A DNA stretch of 64,000 bases from Aphis gossypii (Eukaryota > Arthropoda > Insecta > Hemiptera > Aphididae), in the NCBI RefSeq assembly GCF_020184175.1, contig NC_065531.1, positions 76,726,604 through 76,790,603 of the forward strand, written 5' to 3'. The translations under genes and the position numbers were made by a program. Of the stretch, positions 26,663 through 39,600 are shown in pieces; within the stretch, counting starts at the first letter, position 1, and every line of letters begins with the position of its first letter. Under the pieces are notes generated by a model, which did not search any database, was not told the origin of the DNA, and saw only the letters and a list, made by a program, of their open reading frames with translations.

Positions 26663-28567
26663 ATGTGCGCGGCGCCGACATTAGTGGTGGCGGCCGTGTT
26701 GTGCGCCATCGCGACCACGGCCGTCTGCAACATGCAGCCGGTGGCCGTGACAAACACGGCGGCGGCTTCGGCAGGGGCCGCGGCCGGTGTGGCAGCCGTC
26801 CCGGTACCAGGGCGCTGCGAAGAGATCACCATACCGATGTGCCGGGGCATCGGGTACAACATGACTTCGATGCCGAACCAGTTGAACCACGAGACCCAAG
26901 AGGAAGCCGGCATGGAGGTGCACCAGTTTTGGCCGCTGGTCGAGATCAACTGTTCGGCTGACCTCAAGTTCTTCCTGTGTTCCGTGTACACGCCCATCTG
27001 CATCGAGGAGTACCAGCGACCGTTGCAGGCGTGTCGCAGCGTGTGCGAACGGGCCAGGGACGGGTGTCTGCCCGTCATGCAACGGTACGGGTTCGTGTGG
27101 CCGGAGAAGATGCAGTGCGACAAGCTTCCGGTGCACGGCGGACCGGAACTGTGCATGGCCCAGGACGTGTACGAACAGCAACACGGATCGACGAAACCGA
27201 CCAAGAAGCCGGCTGGGTTGCCGGGCAACAAGTGCAAGCCGGGCAGCAGGGCAAAGGGATGCGAGAAATACGCTTACAGCGGCAGCGGCGACGAAGACGG
27301 GTGCGAGTGCAAGTGCCGGCCGCCTTTGGTACCCGTCGACAGGGAATCGGTCCGGTACAACCGGAGCGGCGTGTCCGTTGCCGGCGTGGACAACTGCGCG
27401 ATGCCGTGCCGGGGTGTGATGTTTACCGATGACGAGAAGGACTTCGCGTCCACGTGGATCGCGCTCTGGTCGAGCATTTGTTGCGTCACCACGCTGATGA
27501 CGCTCACCACGTACACCATCGACACACAGCGGTTCAAGTACCCGGAAAAGCCGATTGTGTTCCTGTCCGGTTGCTACCTGATGGTCAGCATAGGTTACCT
27601 GATCCGAGTATACGCCGGTCACGACGCGGTCGCCTGCGAGCCCGACGGTTCCGTCAAGTACAACGCGTCCGGGCCCACGCCGTGCACGCTCGTCTTCCTG
27701 TTGCTCTACTTCTTCGGCATGGCCTCGTCCATCTGGTGGGTCATACTGGCGTTCACGTGGTTCCTGGCGGCCGGCCTCAAGTGGGGCAACGAGGCCATAG
27801 CGTCTTACTCTCAATACTTCCACCTGGCCGCCTGGCTGATACCCACAGTCAAGTCGCTGGGCGTGCTGGTCATGTCGGCCGTCGACGGAGACGCGTTCGC
27901 CGGCGTGTGCTACGTGGGCAACCAGAACCCGGACAACCTGAAAATGTTCGTCTTGGCGCCGCTCGTCGTCTACCTGGCGCTAGGCATATCTTTCCTTTTG
28001 GGCGGGTTCGTGTCGCTGTTCCGCATCCGGAACGTCATCAAGCAACAGGTGGGCCGGAGTAAAGCCGACAAGTTGGAGAAGCTCATGATCAGGATCGGCG
28101 TATTCAGCGTCCTGTACACCGTGCCCGCGTCCGTCGTCATCGGGTGCCACTACTACGAGGCCCGGTACATGCCCGACCGCGTGGCTCACTTGGCGTGCCC
28201 GTGCTCTGAACCGGACCTCGACACCAAGCCGGTGTACACCATGCTCATGCTCAAATACTTCATGACGCTGGTGATGGGCGTCACGTCAGGCGTGTGGATA
28301 TGGTCCGGTAAAACGGTCGGCTCATGGAAGCGCCTGTCCCGTCGACTATTCGGCGGCGGCGGCGTTGGCGGTGGAGGAGGTGGCGGTCGTATGTCCAAGG
28401 GCGGCCCCAACCCAGTACTCGTCAATCCGGGAAAACAGCGCAAGCAGCTACAGTACATGCCGGCGCCCTCGGTCCCGGGCAGTACGCTTCCTTCGTCCCA
28501 CCACCTGGCTCCATCGTCCAGCCTGCACCACCACATCATCAAACAGGCGCCGCTTAGCCACGTATGA
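26663..28567 (+). CDS. fz2: Frizzled-2 (FZD5/8-type) Wnt receptor
   Basis: Complete 634-residue seven-pass Wnt receptor of the plasma membrane. Residues 1-22 form a signal peptide. Residues 52-164 are the cysteine-rich Wnt-binding domain with all ten cysteines (52, 60, 97, 106, 113, 124, 128, 135, 152, 164) and N-glycosylation sites at 66 and 96. A linker precedes seven membrane helices at about 264-284, 297-316, 341-366, 385-405, 428-452, 474-496 and 524-547. KTVGSW at 550-555 matches the KTxxxW motif that binds Dishevelled. The tail has a poly-glycine run (564-575), is rich in Ser, Pro and His, and ends LSHV, a class I PDZ ligand. The ending KQAPLSHV resembles FZD5/8 receptors, whose insect member is Frizzled-2. 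The start is the ATG at 26,663; the frame runs five codons further up only through a GTG. The coding sequence has no intron and is far more GC-rich than its surroundings. Certain as a Frizzled; the subfamily is likely. Confidence 0.95.
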   Translation: MCAAPTLVVAAVLCAIATTAVCNMQPVAVTNTAAASAGAAAGVAAVPVPGRCEEITIPMCRGIGYNMTSMPNQLNHETQEEAGMEVHQFWPLVEINCSADLKFFLCSVYTPICIEEYQRPLQACRSVCERARDGCLPVMQRYGFVWPEKMQCDKLPVHGGPELCMAQDVYEQQHGSTKPTKKPAGLPGNKCKPGSRAKGCEKYAYSGSGDEDGCECKCRPPLVPVDRESVRYNRSGVSVAGVDNCAMPCRGVMFTDDEKDFASTWIALWSSICCVTTLMTLTTYTIDTQRFKYPEKPIVFLSGCYLMVSIGYLIRVYAGHDAVACEPDGSVKYNASGPTPCTLVFLLLYFFGMASSIWWVILAFTWFLAAGLKWGNEAIASYSQYFHLAAWLIPTVKSLGVLVMSAVDGDAFAGVCYVGNQNPDNLKMFVLAPLVVYLALGISFLLGGFVSLFRIRNVIKQQVGRSKADKLEKLMIRIGVFSVLYTVPASVVIGCHYYEARYMPDRVAHLACPCSEPDLDTKPVYTMLMLKYFMTLVMGVTSGVWIWSGKTVGSWKRLSRRLFGGGGVGGGGGGGRMSKGGPNPVLVNPGKQRKQLQYMPAPSVPGSTLPSSHHLAPSSSLHHHIIKQAPLSHV

Positions 28568-29640
28568 CATCAGTACGCCACTCCTGCCCTTAGCTACGAG
28601 CAACCAGACCCGTCCGAGGACATGATGCCCTCCACAACGGGGCTCAGTGACTATGGTCCTCTTTAAAGGGTCGGGCAGGAGGAATAATGATGAACCATCA
28701 GAAGCATAAAATATGATCTCGACATGTACTTTTATTATTATTATCATTATTATTATTATTTTTTATTTTTTTTTATTTCTGTACAATACATATTATCTCC
28801 TACTCGAACAGACGAACCGCCCACCACGTTTAAAACCCGGACTCGGCATCGGGAACACATCACATCGAAAATAGACGTGTCTCTTTGCTTGTAATAGGTA
28901 ACCTAGCTACGCGGTTCACACCAAAAATAGTAAAATATATAATGTAACTTCGTCGTTAAACCGAATTATCAATGTGACGTTTTCGACTGGTTTGACGAGT
29001 TGACTAGGTAATTGAAACAAAAAACGTGTAGCTACCCCGTCGGCCTTAGGTTTATTTTCTGGTGCTTTCCTCAATTCAATTTCAATTTATATTATTTTCA
29101 TTTTGTAAATAACTTTAAATTTAAGAAGCGTATACTAGTCGTAGTAGTTAAGTTGTGTATTTTTTTTTGTTTTGTGTTAACATTAAGTAACCCTTTTATA
29201 CTGTAATTAATGTAAAAAGGAAAAGACAACATTCGGTTATCCGAAATTACTATAATTAACTCATGTTTTTTTTTTCTAAAAAAAAATTAAAAATATGAGT
29301 TGTTCGCCAAAGTCGTGCAATATATTATATATTATTCCAATGTTTCTTTTTTTTTTTTTTTGATAAAAAAACATAAATTTATTATTTATAAGGCATTTTA
29401 TTTATATAGACGTTTTTGTCTCTTTTAGACTTTTACTGCCCAATATTATACGAAAAACAAACTGTATACGTAAATTAAGTGATAATATTATTATAAACAT
29501 ATACAAGTAAGTTTATTATTCATGCATACAAATTATTTATACTATTTATAATATATATATATATATTACTTTATTGTAGCAAAAAATACTGTACATATAA
29601 TATAATATGTTTTAAATAAAAACTGTACATTTCATGTTTT
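28568..29640 (+). other. 3' UTR of the Frizzled gene
   Basis: After the TGA the sequence stays GC-rich for about 100 bases and then becomes AT- and T-rich, with several poly-T runs (28,760; 29,160; 29,265; 29,345). A TGTAAATA string, the core of a Pumilio site, lies at 29,104-29,111, but in AT-rich DNA this may be chance. The length is inferred from the poly(A) signals near 29.6 kb. Confidence 0.55.
28730..28762. repeat. (ATT)n microsatellite in the 3' UTR
   Basis: About ten ATT units, interrupted once by ATC. Confidence 0.85.
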
Positions 29641-29684
29641 CATAATTGAGTGTAAATTTTTTGACTTCATGAACCAACAATAAA
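29615..29684 (+). terminator. Candidate poly(A) signals of the Frizzled gene
   Basis: AATAAA occurs at 29,615-29,620 and again at 29,679-29,684, each followed by T/G-rich DNA. They are the first pair of canonical hexamers well placed after the coding end. The hexamer is common by chance in DNA this AT-rich, so the actual cleavage site is uncertain. Confidence 0.4.
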
Positions 29685-32600
29685 AAACTTAGTGAATCTC
29701 ATCATTATTCATTTCAATGAATGGACTTGAATTTAAAATAGGTTTAATCACACTTATAATTACATATTTTTCGCGTAAATTTCCTCTATAATTTCTTAAC
29801 CATTTAATTTTTTTTAAATATTTATATAATATATTTTATTTACGTGGGGGATTCATTAAGTCTGCATTTTTAACAGCCAACAGGTTCGTGATTGGAGAAT
29901 AAATCAGTCTTAAGAAGTTAAACACTTTAGTTAAATTTTTATACAGTGTATCAGTCTTACCAGTGAAGTTAGTCCATTATTGTTATTAATCGTTTACCCA
30001 GTAGCTGTCGGTTTACGCGTATACTGCTATTATAATATTATAATAAATGAATAATCATTGAAGAACAAGCGCTACACCAAACATTGGTAAAAAAAAAAAA
30101 AACATTTATTATAAATACAAGGTATTGACTATAAAATATGTACTACAGACTCGCACCTTTTATCCTTGTCGTAATATTTGTACTTGGTATACAGTACCTA
30201 TACAAGTTTGTTACCCTGATTCATAACATTTTAATATAGACGAAAAATTATAGTTTAAAAACAAAAAAAAAATGTTATATTGACATTTTTAGACTTAAAG
30301 CTTAATTTTAAAGTTAGAATAGAATGCATATTGAATTCTTGATCAAATCGTTTTAGTGTCATCGTTCACTAAGTATTGGGGGCAGTACGAAAACATTGCA
30401 TTAAATTATTATAAAAAGAATACCTATTTGCGATAAGAAATCTTGTCGCTTCCAATCCGGCTAAATGCGTAGCCAGTTTTCCGAAGATAACAAAACGAGG
30501 GATGCGGGCAAGGTAGGTTCGGTATGTTATACTATTCACGAGTTTCTTGTACTTGTGACAGCTCTACGATGTACAATTGTTTGTAAATTATTCTAGTTGC
30601 ACCTAATATTTAGGTATTTATGGTGTGCCGTGTGTTTGCGCCTACTTTTGTACAATTGAGACACCGGTTCATTATTGATTAATTTGTTATGGTTGACACT
30701 TATTTTCCGCCCAGCTCAACGTAATAATAATGAATTGGTTTAGTAGATACTTGATAATGACGTGATGTCCAGAGCGCAGTCGAGTTCAAAAAAAATTAGA
30801 AGATACAGCTATAATATATATATTCTACATTTAAAAACGAGTATGCTTTTAACCGTTAGTATAATGGATTTAAATCTATATTTTCTATTTTTAATTAGTT
30901 TATCTCAGATAAATTATTTCTACGTCAATATAACATTACATCCTCAAAGAATATTATATACGTTAATTAAATCTTATATTATAATATACGATGTATGTTT
31001 TTTACGCTCAGGCATTGGCATCTGCAGTTATATTTTTAAATTACTATATAAACATATCCGAGTATTATTTCAATTCAAAAAAGTTGTATCTTAAAAAAAT
31101 CTAATTTAAAGATACACAAACATGTTTATTGCAAATGCAGAGGTCATCATGTAGTCAGAAAAATAAAATTTATACACATCATTAAAATTTAAATTTAAAT
31201 ATAAAATTAATTAAAGATAAATTTGGAAAAGGTACTTTTATCCTTTATTTTTTTGCTTAGGTATTAAATTCATCACTATTTATTCAAAAAACGTTTATAA
31301 ATTATTGAAAACTATTATAGTTATTTATATTTTTTTAAAACACATAATGTTTAAAAAAATTTCGTCTTGACTATCTAAGTTTTTTTTATTTTCAATTTAT
31401 TACTCTCTTATCACAAAGACTTATTAATGCACTATATTTATATACTGTTATACAAATAAATAACATATATTTATTATGCATCTATAAATTTAAAGGTTAA
31501 AAAAACTTTATAAGAGATTGAAATAATATTGAAATAAGTCGTTTCGATTTTATTGTTTTAAAATTGTATTTTTTTTTTTTTTTTACTTTTACTCTAAAAT
31601 AATTGAAATCGATCAAATTCAACTTTATAGAACTTTTAATATAATAAGTAATAGCTAATAAATTACAAGATCGTTTTAATTTATCTACAAAAATAAGGAG
31701 TGTAGTTCTGAGTTCATCTTATTTATTGGTCTACATAATAAATATTTTCTATTAAATTAGTAGACAATAAGAGGAACTCGTTAAAAAATATATTTATTAA
31801 TAGTTAGTACTTATTGATTGATGAACAGTTGGCAGTTGAGAATTATTATTACATAACAAAAAAACTTGCTATCAAATACAGCTCATATTCATATACAAGG
31901 TAAGAACTGAACTACTTTTTTCGATTTTGAGGCGTGTTCTTCAGTGAATTATTGTGAAATAATAAATATAAAAATATAATTCATTTTATTAATCACTATA
32001 CCTTAATATTATTTAATGTTCAGATAATAAAGTTTAAGGAACTATAAAAATAGATATAGAGATAAAGTACATTTATAGTTTATATGTTTATACACATTAC
32101 ACATAATATATTATATAAGTACCATATTCTAAATGTACATAAGCACATTTATATACCTAAGTATATATTTTATAAACATAATTTGTACAACTTGTTATAA
32201 TGGATTTTATTTCATTATACCGAAATTATTAAATGTTCAAAACTTAAGTGCTCAGAATAAATAGCATATTTTGATTACAAAATAAGAGTAACCATAATAA
32301 TTATCAAGAAATTAAAAAAAAATAAATGTTTAATCTGATGTAATAAAAAAAACACTCAATATCTTGATTCCATTAGTTTAAATGAATAATTATTGCGATA
32401 ATTACTTGATTCTTTTATTTTTTCAGTACAGTAAGAAATATAAAATCAATTTAAAAATATTAGGTCAGTTACTAACTGATGATCTGATAATAAAATGTGA
32501 CATTTACTTTTACTGAATCAAAATATTCTGAACGTGAACCCATATAATTTATTGATTACGAAATATCAATCAGCAAAAAAGGTCTCAACAAATCATTTTT

Positions 32601-33039
32601 AATAATAAAGGCTAAACGAATAAAATATTCTAAAATCTATTTAAATTTAATTAAAAATCATTCGCTCGTATTTAATATTTAATGGACAAAGTTGGATGTT
32701 CATCCATAATACAAATATATTTTCAAATTATATTTTTTTATAAACCACAAGTTTAAATTAATTAAATATTCATTATTAAAATTAAAGCATAAAAAGATGA
32801 ACATTTTTACGATTATCGTTTTGTAGTGCAGAACTTCTCATCATCTGTCAAAGTCAGCTTATAATATGTGTAAAAATTATTTTCATTTAATCATTTCCCA
32901 TATCATTTATTAATCGATATAATCACTGACAATGAGAAATATAATCCATGATAGAGTGGATATTACCATTTTTAATTATTTTTCCGGTAAGTGGTATATT
33001 TTTTTCAAGACAACAAAGGTATTCAAAGAGAATTATTAT

Positions 33040-33450
33040 TACAGGAAAGCGTAGGACTTGAGTGGACATAGACTACGGTCGCTGCTATATTGTCACGTGT
33101 TTCTGATGAATTTTTAGTATCTATTGTTTGTCAAGAACTATATCGTGTCTCCCAAGCCACGACTAACTCTTACTGTTGCAGTGTTTATGAAATATATTTT
33201 TGATGATTATATTTTACTATGTATCTACCGGTATAAAGTACAAATTATTCACGTTAGCCTGTTCGAATATTAAAACACCTATTATAGGGAGGCATGACTA
33301 ATACTATGACAATCTTTGTACTCTCATACGTGCAATCGCCATCAGGATGATAAATTATCAAATCGATTTTAGTTTGCATAATGCGTACATATTATATATT
33401 TTGGCACGTGATCGATCCAATCGGCATCCTATCGTTGCGTGTTATCTATA
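33040..33450. promoter_or_regulatory. GC-richer non-coding island with an E-box
   Basis: This stretch is less AT-biased and less repetitive than its flanks and has no long open frame. It includes a CACGTG E-box in tgtcacgtgtttc near 33,094 and words such as CCCAAGCCACGACTAACTC. It could be a conserved regulatory element. The call rests on composition only. Confidence 0.25.
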
Positions 33451-34814
33451 CGACTATACGTAATTTTAAAAAACTTCCATACGAGTTTCGTATACATTTA
33501 TTTTATTATTATATATTTAAATATTTTGTGTGTAAAAACAACATTTCTGTGATGTACATTGTATGTTTCTTGAATCAACTACACGGACAAACATATTAAT
33601 CATGATAATGGACGTGCATGTATCAGCACAATAATAAATCGATCGATTTTAGCAGAGGACTATATAGGTATGCATATCAAAGTATTATCTTCACTCAAAT
33701 GTTAAGGCTATAGCCTGTAATGCTATAACAATATTATCTCTAATATAATTTTTTGATATCTGCAACTATCAAATACGATTACATTATAATATACACACAG
33801 CATATTTTGTTTTTTTTTTATGTCTCTAAAATGGTTATTTTATTCTCGTATTTTTTTAAGTATTTAATTGGGATATAAAATAATTAATTTTAATCAATAC
33901 CTATATAAACATTAAACACTCAAATCAATATTATAATTTATATTTGTCTTTTAATATGTTAAATATGCATTTTTAATACTTCTTATTGATAATAATATCA
34001 TAGTGTATATGTTGTATTTTTATCAGTACTAATGTATAGATTTCATTTTCATTTATTGACTCGCAAAAATTATAAACACTTAGTACCTGCCATTTACCAA
34101 ATTTACATTCACTGCACACCGATTTTTTTTTTATCGAATATTTTATGCGAAACTTTACTATCGTTTTTTTCGAGGACATTAGCTCGTTTATTTTTAAGAT
34201 TTATAGATTATTTTTTAACCTATATATATATTATAATTTACATAAACAGATGGTGTCACTAATAAATTATATATAATGGTAATCAATAACAAATAAATTT
34301 AGTTTAAATGTTAATATTATTTGTTTAAACAGAGGGTTGAACTGTAGGGCGATATCCACCCTTTTAGTTCTCGTAAATCAGATTTTAAATTTAAATCGTA
34401 AAAATTATTCACAAACAATAATTCAATAAAATATTTTAAGTAAATCTATTGAATACACCATAATTCTATTAATTGAATAATTTATTTTAAAATTAGAAAT
34501 AATTTGTATATGCTTTAAAACAAATAAAGATATAACTTTCTAAGTGAATAAATATACCTACTTGAAAATGTTATTAAAATATTAAATAGCATGCATATTT
34601 ATTTCCTATCAAAAATACAAAATTATTTCATTTAGTTGGTATAATAAATAATTGTTAATGACTAATGTTTTATTTCTTTAAATTAATATTATAAGCAGTA
34701 TATGTATTTGATTGACTCTACATTAAATGTATTAAGTTCAGCTATAGGTAACTTATTAAATTCTGTAACAAGCTACTATTTATTGAACTCACGAAATAGA
34801 AACAAATTTAATTT

Positions 34815-35050
34815 TCAGATCGTTGACTGCCTATAAGCTACAGATTCTAAATTACAAACGAAATCGGCACATTTCCCGAGGCGATTTACAGGGTTGGGTC
34901 AGTAGCCCCATAAGAGCCCTTTACAAAAGGTAGACACTGCAAGAGGTAGCAAATAAATCGTTTTTGGCCATAGCAATAAACATTTATCGGACGTGCCGCG
35001 GAAACGGATATAGAAAAATCCCAAAAATAAAATTCAGCCCGGACATTGGA
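34815..35050. promoter_or_regulatory. Isolated GC-richer island, possible conserved element
   Basis: About 235 bases of mixed, non-repetitive sequence within an AT-rich desert, with stops in all frames that were checked. It contains a forkhead-like ATAAACA word near 34,976 and a GC-rich cggacgtgccgcgg near 34,988. It is too long and complex to be a microsatellite and shows no transposon end. A conserved enhancer or a non-coding exon are both possible. Confidence 0.25.
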
Positions 35051-35629
35051 TGTATAAAAACACAAAAAAAAAATATAATGTGTTTAATTTGTATTACATT
35101 TTTTGTTTGAAATTAACGATTTGTAAATAAATTATTCCGGTACAAAACTTTTAAACTTTCAATTTTATTTAAAAATTGCTTGAGTTACAAAAGATTTATA
35201 ATTTAGCATTTATAGCATTCATTATAATAATATCGTATGATATAGAGACCCGTAATTATATACAATAGCCATCTATTATACTTATTTTGATTTGGATTAT
35301 TTTTTTTTTTTTATTATTTTAAATTAGTAATAAAAAATAAATGTGACATTTTTTCTATCAAAAACACATTATTAAAGTTTTGTTAAAAACTTATAGCTAC
35401 CTCGGCGCTGTAGTATGAAAATTGGAAATTGAGTCGTCAAACACAAATACCGTTATAAATATTATGTGCAGACTAAAATATAAAATAATAATTATGGACG
35501 TAATAATTGTTTTTATTGGTTCTATAGAATAAACAGTAGAAACAGAATTAATTGCGTTATTAACCGATTAACTATATATAATATTAACGCATAGTTATTA
35601 TACTATTGTACTGTCGTTTACATGAATTT

Positions 35630-36620
35630 TTGCACTAGGAACCAATGCAACGTGACTGTGAGCACGAAATAGTTTCGATCAGAATTGCCCAGACTTCCCC
35701 CGTACTTATACCCCGCGTCACCGGGCTTGCGTATATTTGTTTAAAAAAATAATGACGATAATAATAATAATAAACACAGAGTCGGGGAAGAACGTTTTTT
35801 CTTTCAGGTAAGATGAACAAAAAACACTCGGGATATAAAATAACCATTTAATAATAACGTAGTGTCGGACGTGTACCTAGTATTATATTATGTATATGCC
35901 GCGCGCGATAATCGGAAAACAAACACGATGGGCGTCTTCTCGGGTCCGCCGACGTCGCGTATTTTGTGTGTGCCCCGAGCGTACTTATATATATTATATT
36001 ATATTTCGTATAGTATATTTTGTACTCTTCGCCGTCTCTCCGGCACACGGTCTCTATCGTCAGGTCTCTTTCCATCCGCAGCCTCCAGAGTCTCGTTCCC
36101 CGCAAGACCAGATCTATCTATCTCTCCTCTCCCGTCAACAACGCACGACGCGGTCTTTAATTAAATTTGACCGGTTTATTTTCCTACTCACGAGTGTGTG
36201 TGTGTGTATGTGTGTATAAGCGTGTGTACGTATACACATACGATGTGTATATAAACGCGCGAGCAAGTCGGACACGGTAATAACTCAGAGACTCGTTAGC
36301 GCTACGACGACGAGACCTTGACTGGATCGTAGTAAGCGTGTGTGTGTGTGTGTGTGTGAGTGTGTAACTATATACGTGTATGGTGTATGTAATAAATATA
36401 TGTATTATCATATGATTATTTGTATTAAAATAAAAAAAAACCTAACCGCTCATTTCCAATCGATCGATCCGATTAAAATCAAGTATATAATACATATTTT
36501 TAAATATATATATATATGCATTAAAACATGCATATTATACCAGAGACGCGTGCATAGATCCTCGGTGTATTTTATCCCTCGCTCCTGCAATCCTGCACTG
36601 CCAAGTAGGCACCTATAATA
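35630..36620. promoter_or_regulatory. CpG/TG-rich patch
   Basis: This patch has higher GC and CpG than its surroundings, with TG runs at 36,194-36,215 and 36,337-36,358. The overlapping open frames (for example 35,862-36,164 and 35,890-36,219) are on both strands and have no domains. It may be a promoter or enhancer; no gene is called. Confidence 0.25.
36337..36358. repeat. (GT)n microsatellite
   Basis: About eleven GT units. Confidence 0.9.
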
Positions 36621-39600
36621 GTTCCCTAGCAATATTATAAGTATTTTTATTGAAATTCAATCAACGCTCGCGTGTCTACATCGCCGCCATTTTATATAAT
36701 TAATTAGAAAACCAGTAAACAAAAATTACTTAGGTATCACAAGAAACAATTTTTCCCCGCCCCCACAAAACAAACAACGTGTAACAATGACGCGCTCATC
36801 TTGACATAGCTGTACTTCGTTGGACAACGATTATATTTTTAGAAATCGATTTTCTCGTAATTTAACACGCTCCAAGTAATACATTGGATTTTCTATACTG
36901 TATCCGCACATACAATACAATTTTATATGAAGGACACTATATTTAACTATTGTACCTATCACACCATTATATTATAACATTGCATTATTACCTATAATAT
37001 GTATGCGTAAAATATTCATATTTTATGATAAAAAAAAACCATTTTAAATATTACAATGTTCATTATACTTCATTATTGTATGATTCTCTGAAAATCATAA
37101 CTCGTTTTTTTTTACCACTAAATAAATACATTATTATGTACTTACCGTTTTTTCGTGAAATAAACTCGTAACTGTAAATTTAACCAAATAACTGATTTAT
37201 TTTAAACAATATTTACGTATAAATAATATAGGATGTAAATTTCAAAATTTAGAATATATAAAAACCGTGAAGTTTAAATAATATATTATATTAAAACTTA
37301 TAAGTAATATCGTACCAACGCAATATAATATTGTATTATGTGTAACACGTTTGGCCAATTGGCCGTAAAGCGGTAAAAACATCGTTCTTAGAACCTCCAT
37401 TTATAGCGCAATTTTTTAATCGAATAGCACCCTTTCCTTTTATTTCCTTTATTCAAAAATGATATGTTTGAAACACAAAATCCAAAATAATTGTCGTATA
37501 GAATAATTATAATTATAATTTTTCGTTGGACAGAAAATCATTAGCGTCGATTCTCTCGACTCAAAATACTAATGTAAAAAAACGAGTTTTCCGAAAAACA
37601 GAATTTACAAAAATGTAAATATATATTCATATGATCACTTTCTTTTCACAACTCTGTTTTTTAGAATATATTATTTTAGTAACTTATTTACTTATACATA
37701 CTCAGCTTATCCTCACCAACTTTATGATCAATGCGTCTGTAAACTGTTTATTCGAATGCAATGTATCATTTGACTAATTTCCGCGTATCTGTAAAAAAAA
37801 ACCATGTTCATTATTTATGTTTACCAATAATGTTAATATTAACTGCCTACGGCCAAACAATTATTCACAAAAACCAATACAACATCGTGTAAAATAATTT
37901 AGCGGTTTGCGTTAGAACATCTGAAAAAATGATGTACCTACATGTATATTGTTATGCATGTATGTATATTATATATATTATTACAAATTGATACTTTAAT
38001 TTACCTATAATAATATAACAAAACAGTTACGTGCCCTATAGTCCAAATTCCAAGACTTTAAATTAATACTTTTTTCATATATATATTTTACTGCAAAAAA
38101 AGTTTCCAAAACATAAAATAGACTTAACTTATTTTTTTATATCCAAGAATTTTATTTTATTGCGTTCAGTAATTCACTATTTCCCGACACCGTATACTTT
38201 GGAAAAGTGATTACTCTTGAGATCTTTCCACATTTCAAAAATAATGGAGGTCAATTTAAAGGCATAAAAAGAATATTATTAAACGTTAATATTTTAAACT
38301 TACATTTTGTAAAACAAAAATGATTAATGAGCAATAAAAATATACAACACATTTATTTTGAATAATTTATAAAAATAAATACACACAGTATCATCAGCAT
38401 AGCTTTTTAAATATAATACTTTTGAATTATTACAAAAATATTAAAATTTTATTTTGTTTGGTTTTTATTTAAAAAAATGTTCTTAGAAATATTCAAATAT
38501 GTTTCCAGTCAGAATAGTTTTTCATATAGACATGAACTAAATAACTACATTTAGTTCAGCTCATTTAGTACAATAATTCATCATTAAATTAAAATTTAAT
38601 ACATTCATATTAAAACTTACTTAATGACAAAATTTTCTTATACTCAGCACCAACTCTGTAACAAAATGAATTTCCCAGTTCATTTTATTTATTTATTATA
38701 TTTAACATGTATCAACAAATTATATCAAATAAAATAAAATACTAAATACATTCTATAATTCTTTAACAATATTAAGTTGAATCGTATTTTATGTTGCAAT
38801 AATAAATATATTTGAATTGTATGGATTAATAGTTAATCTGGTTGCTTATACTATTCATTGATAATCAACAGTTTTGAATAAATATAATATAATATTTATG
38901 ATTTTTAATCCTGACATTTATAATAATAAATAAAATTAATGATCGAAAACACAGTAAATATAGGCTTTTTATGATGGTTTTAGGTACACAATTTTAAATT
39001 ATCTTATACCTATACTCATATTATACGCTTAGCCCACTCTAAACAACATTTATGATTGTGTTTATTTTAAATTGTCATTTAAAACGTCACATTAATATAT
39101 GATTATTTATTCTCTAAACAAATTAAAATTTATTATTATTATTATAAGTGACCTAAAATAAAATATTTCATCTTCAGTTTTAAATTAAATGCAATAACCG
39201 CCTCTATTATAGAAATTTAATTATTATATAATGATTTCTTAAGTTTGGGGGATTTCAAATTATTTAAATTTTTTATGCAAATGATTTACTACAGTACTGC
39301 TGTTGTGTCATTAAATATATTTTATGTTTAAGTATTTATATAACCACACGGCGTTTACTTATCTTGGTGTTGGACATAATTTATGGCTATCAATGGATTC
39401 TTGATTGTGTCACTACGTAAATACATTATACAGGTGTATAATGATCTCATAGCTATATGACTATTATGAGTATATTATAATATGCTTTGGATAAAAAAGA
39501 AATAAACGTTTTGTTATGACGTAGGTACTATATATATCTCTATAAATTGGATATTAGTCGCGACAAAAGTACAATTTTATTCTATACCTCACGAGTGCCA

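Noticed and set aside
26681..27823. 380-codon minus-strand frame and other long frames over the Frizzled exon
   Set aside because: They lie antisense or out of frame to a GC-rich gene with clear domains; lack of AT-rich stops explains them. Their Arg/Val/His/Pro-rich content has no domain.
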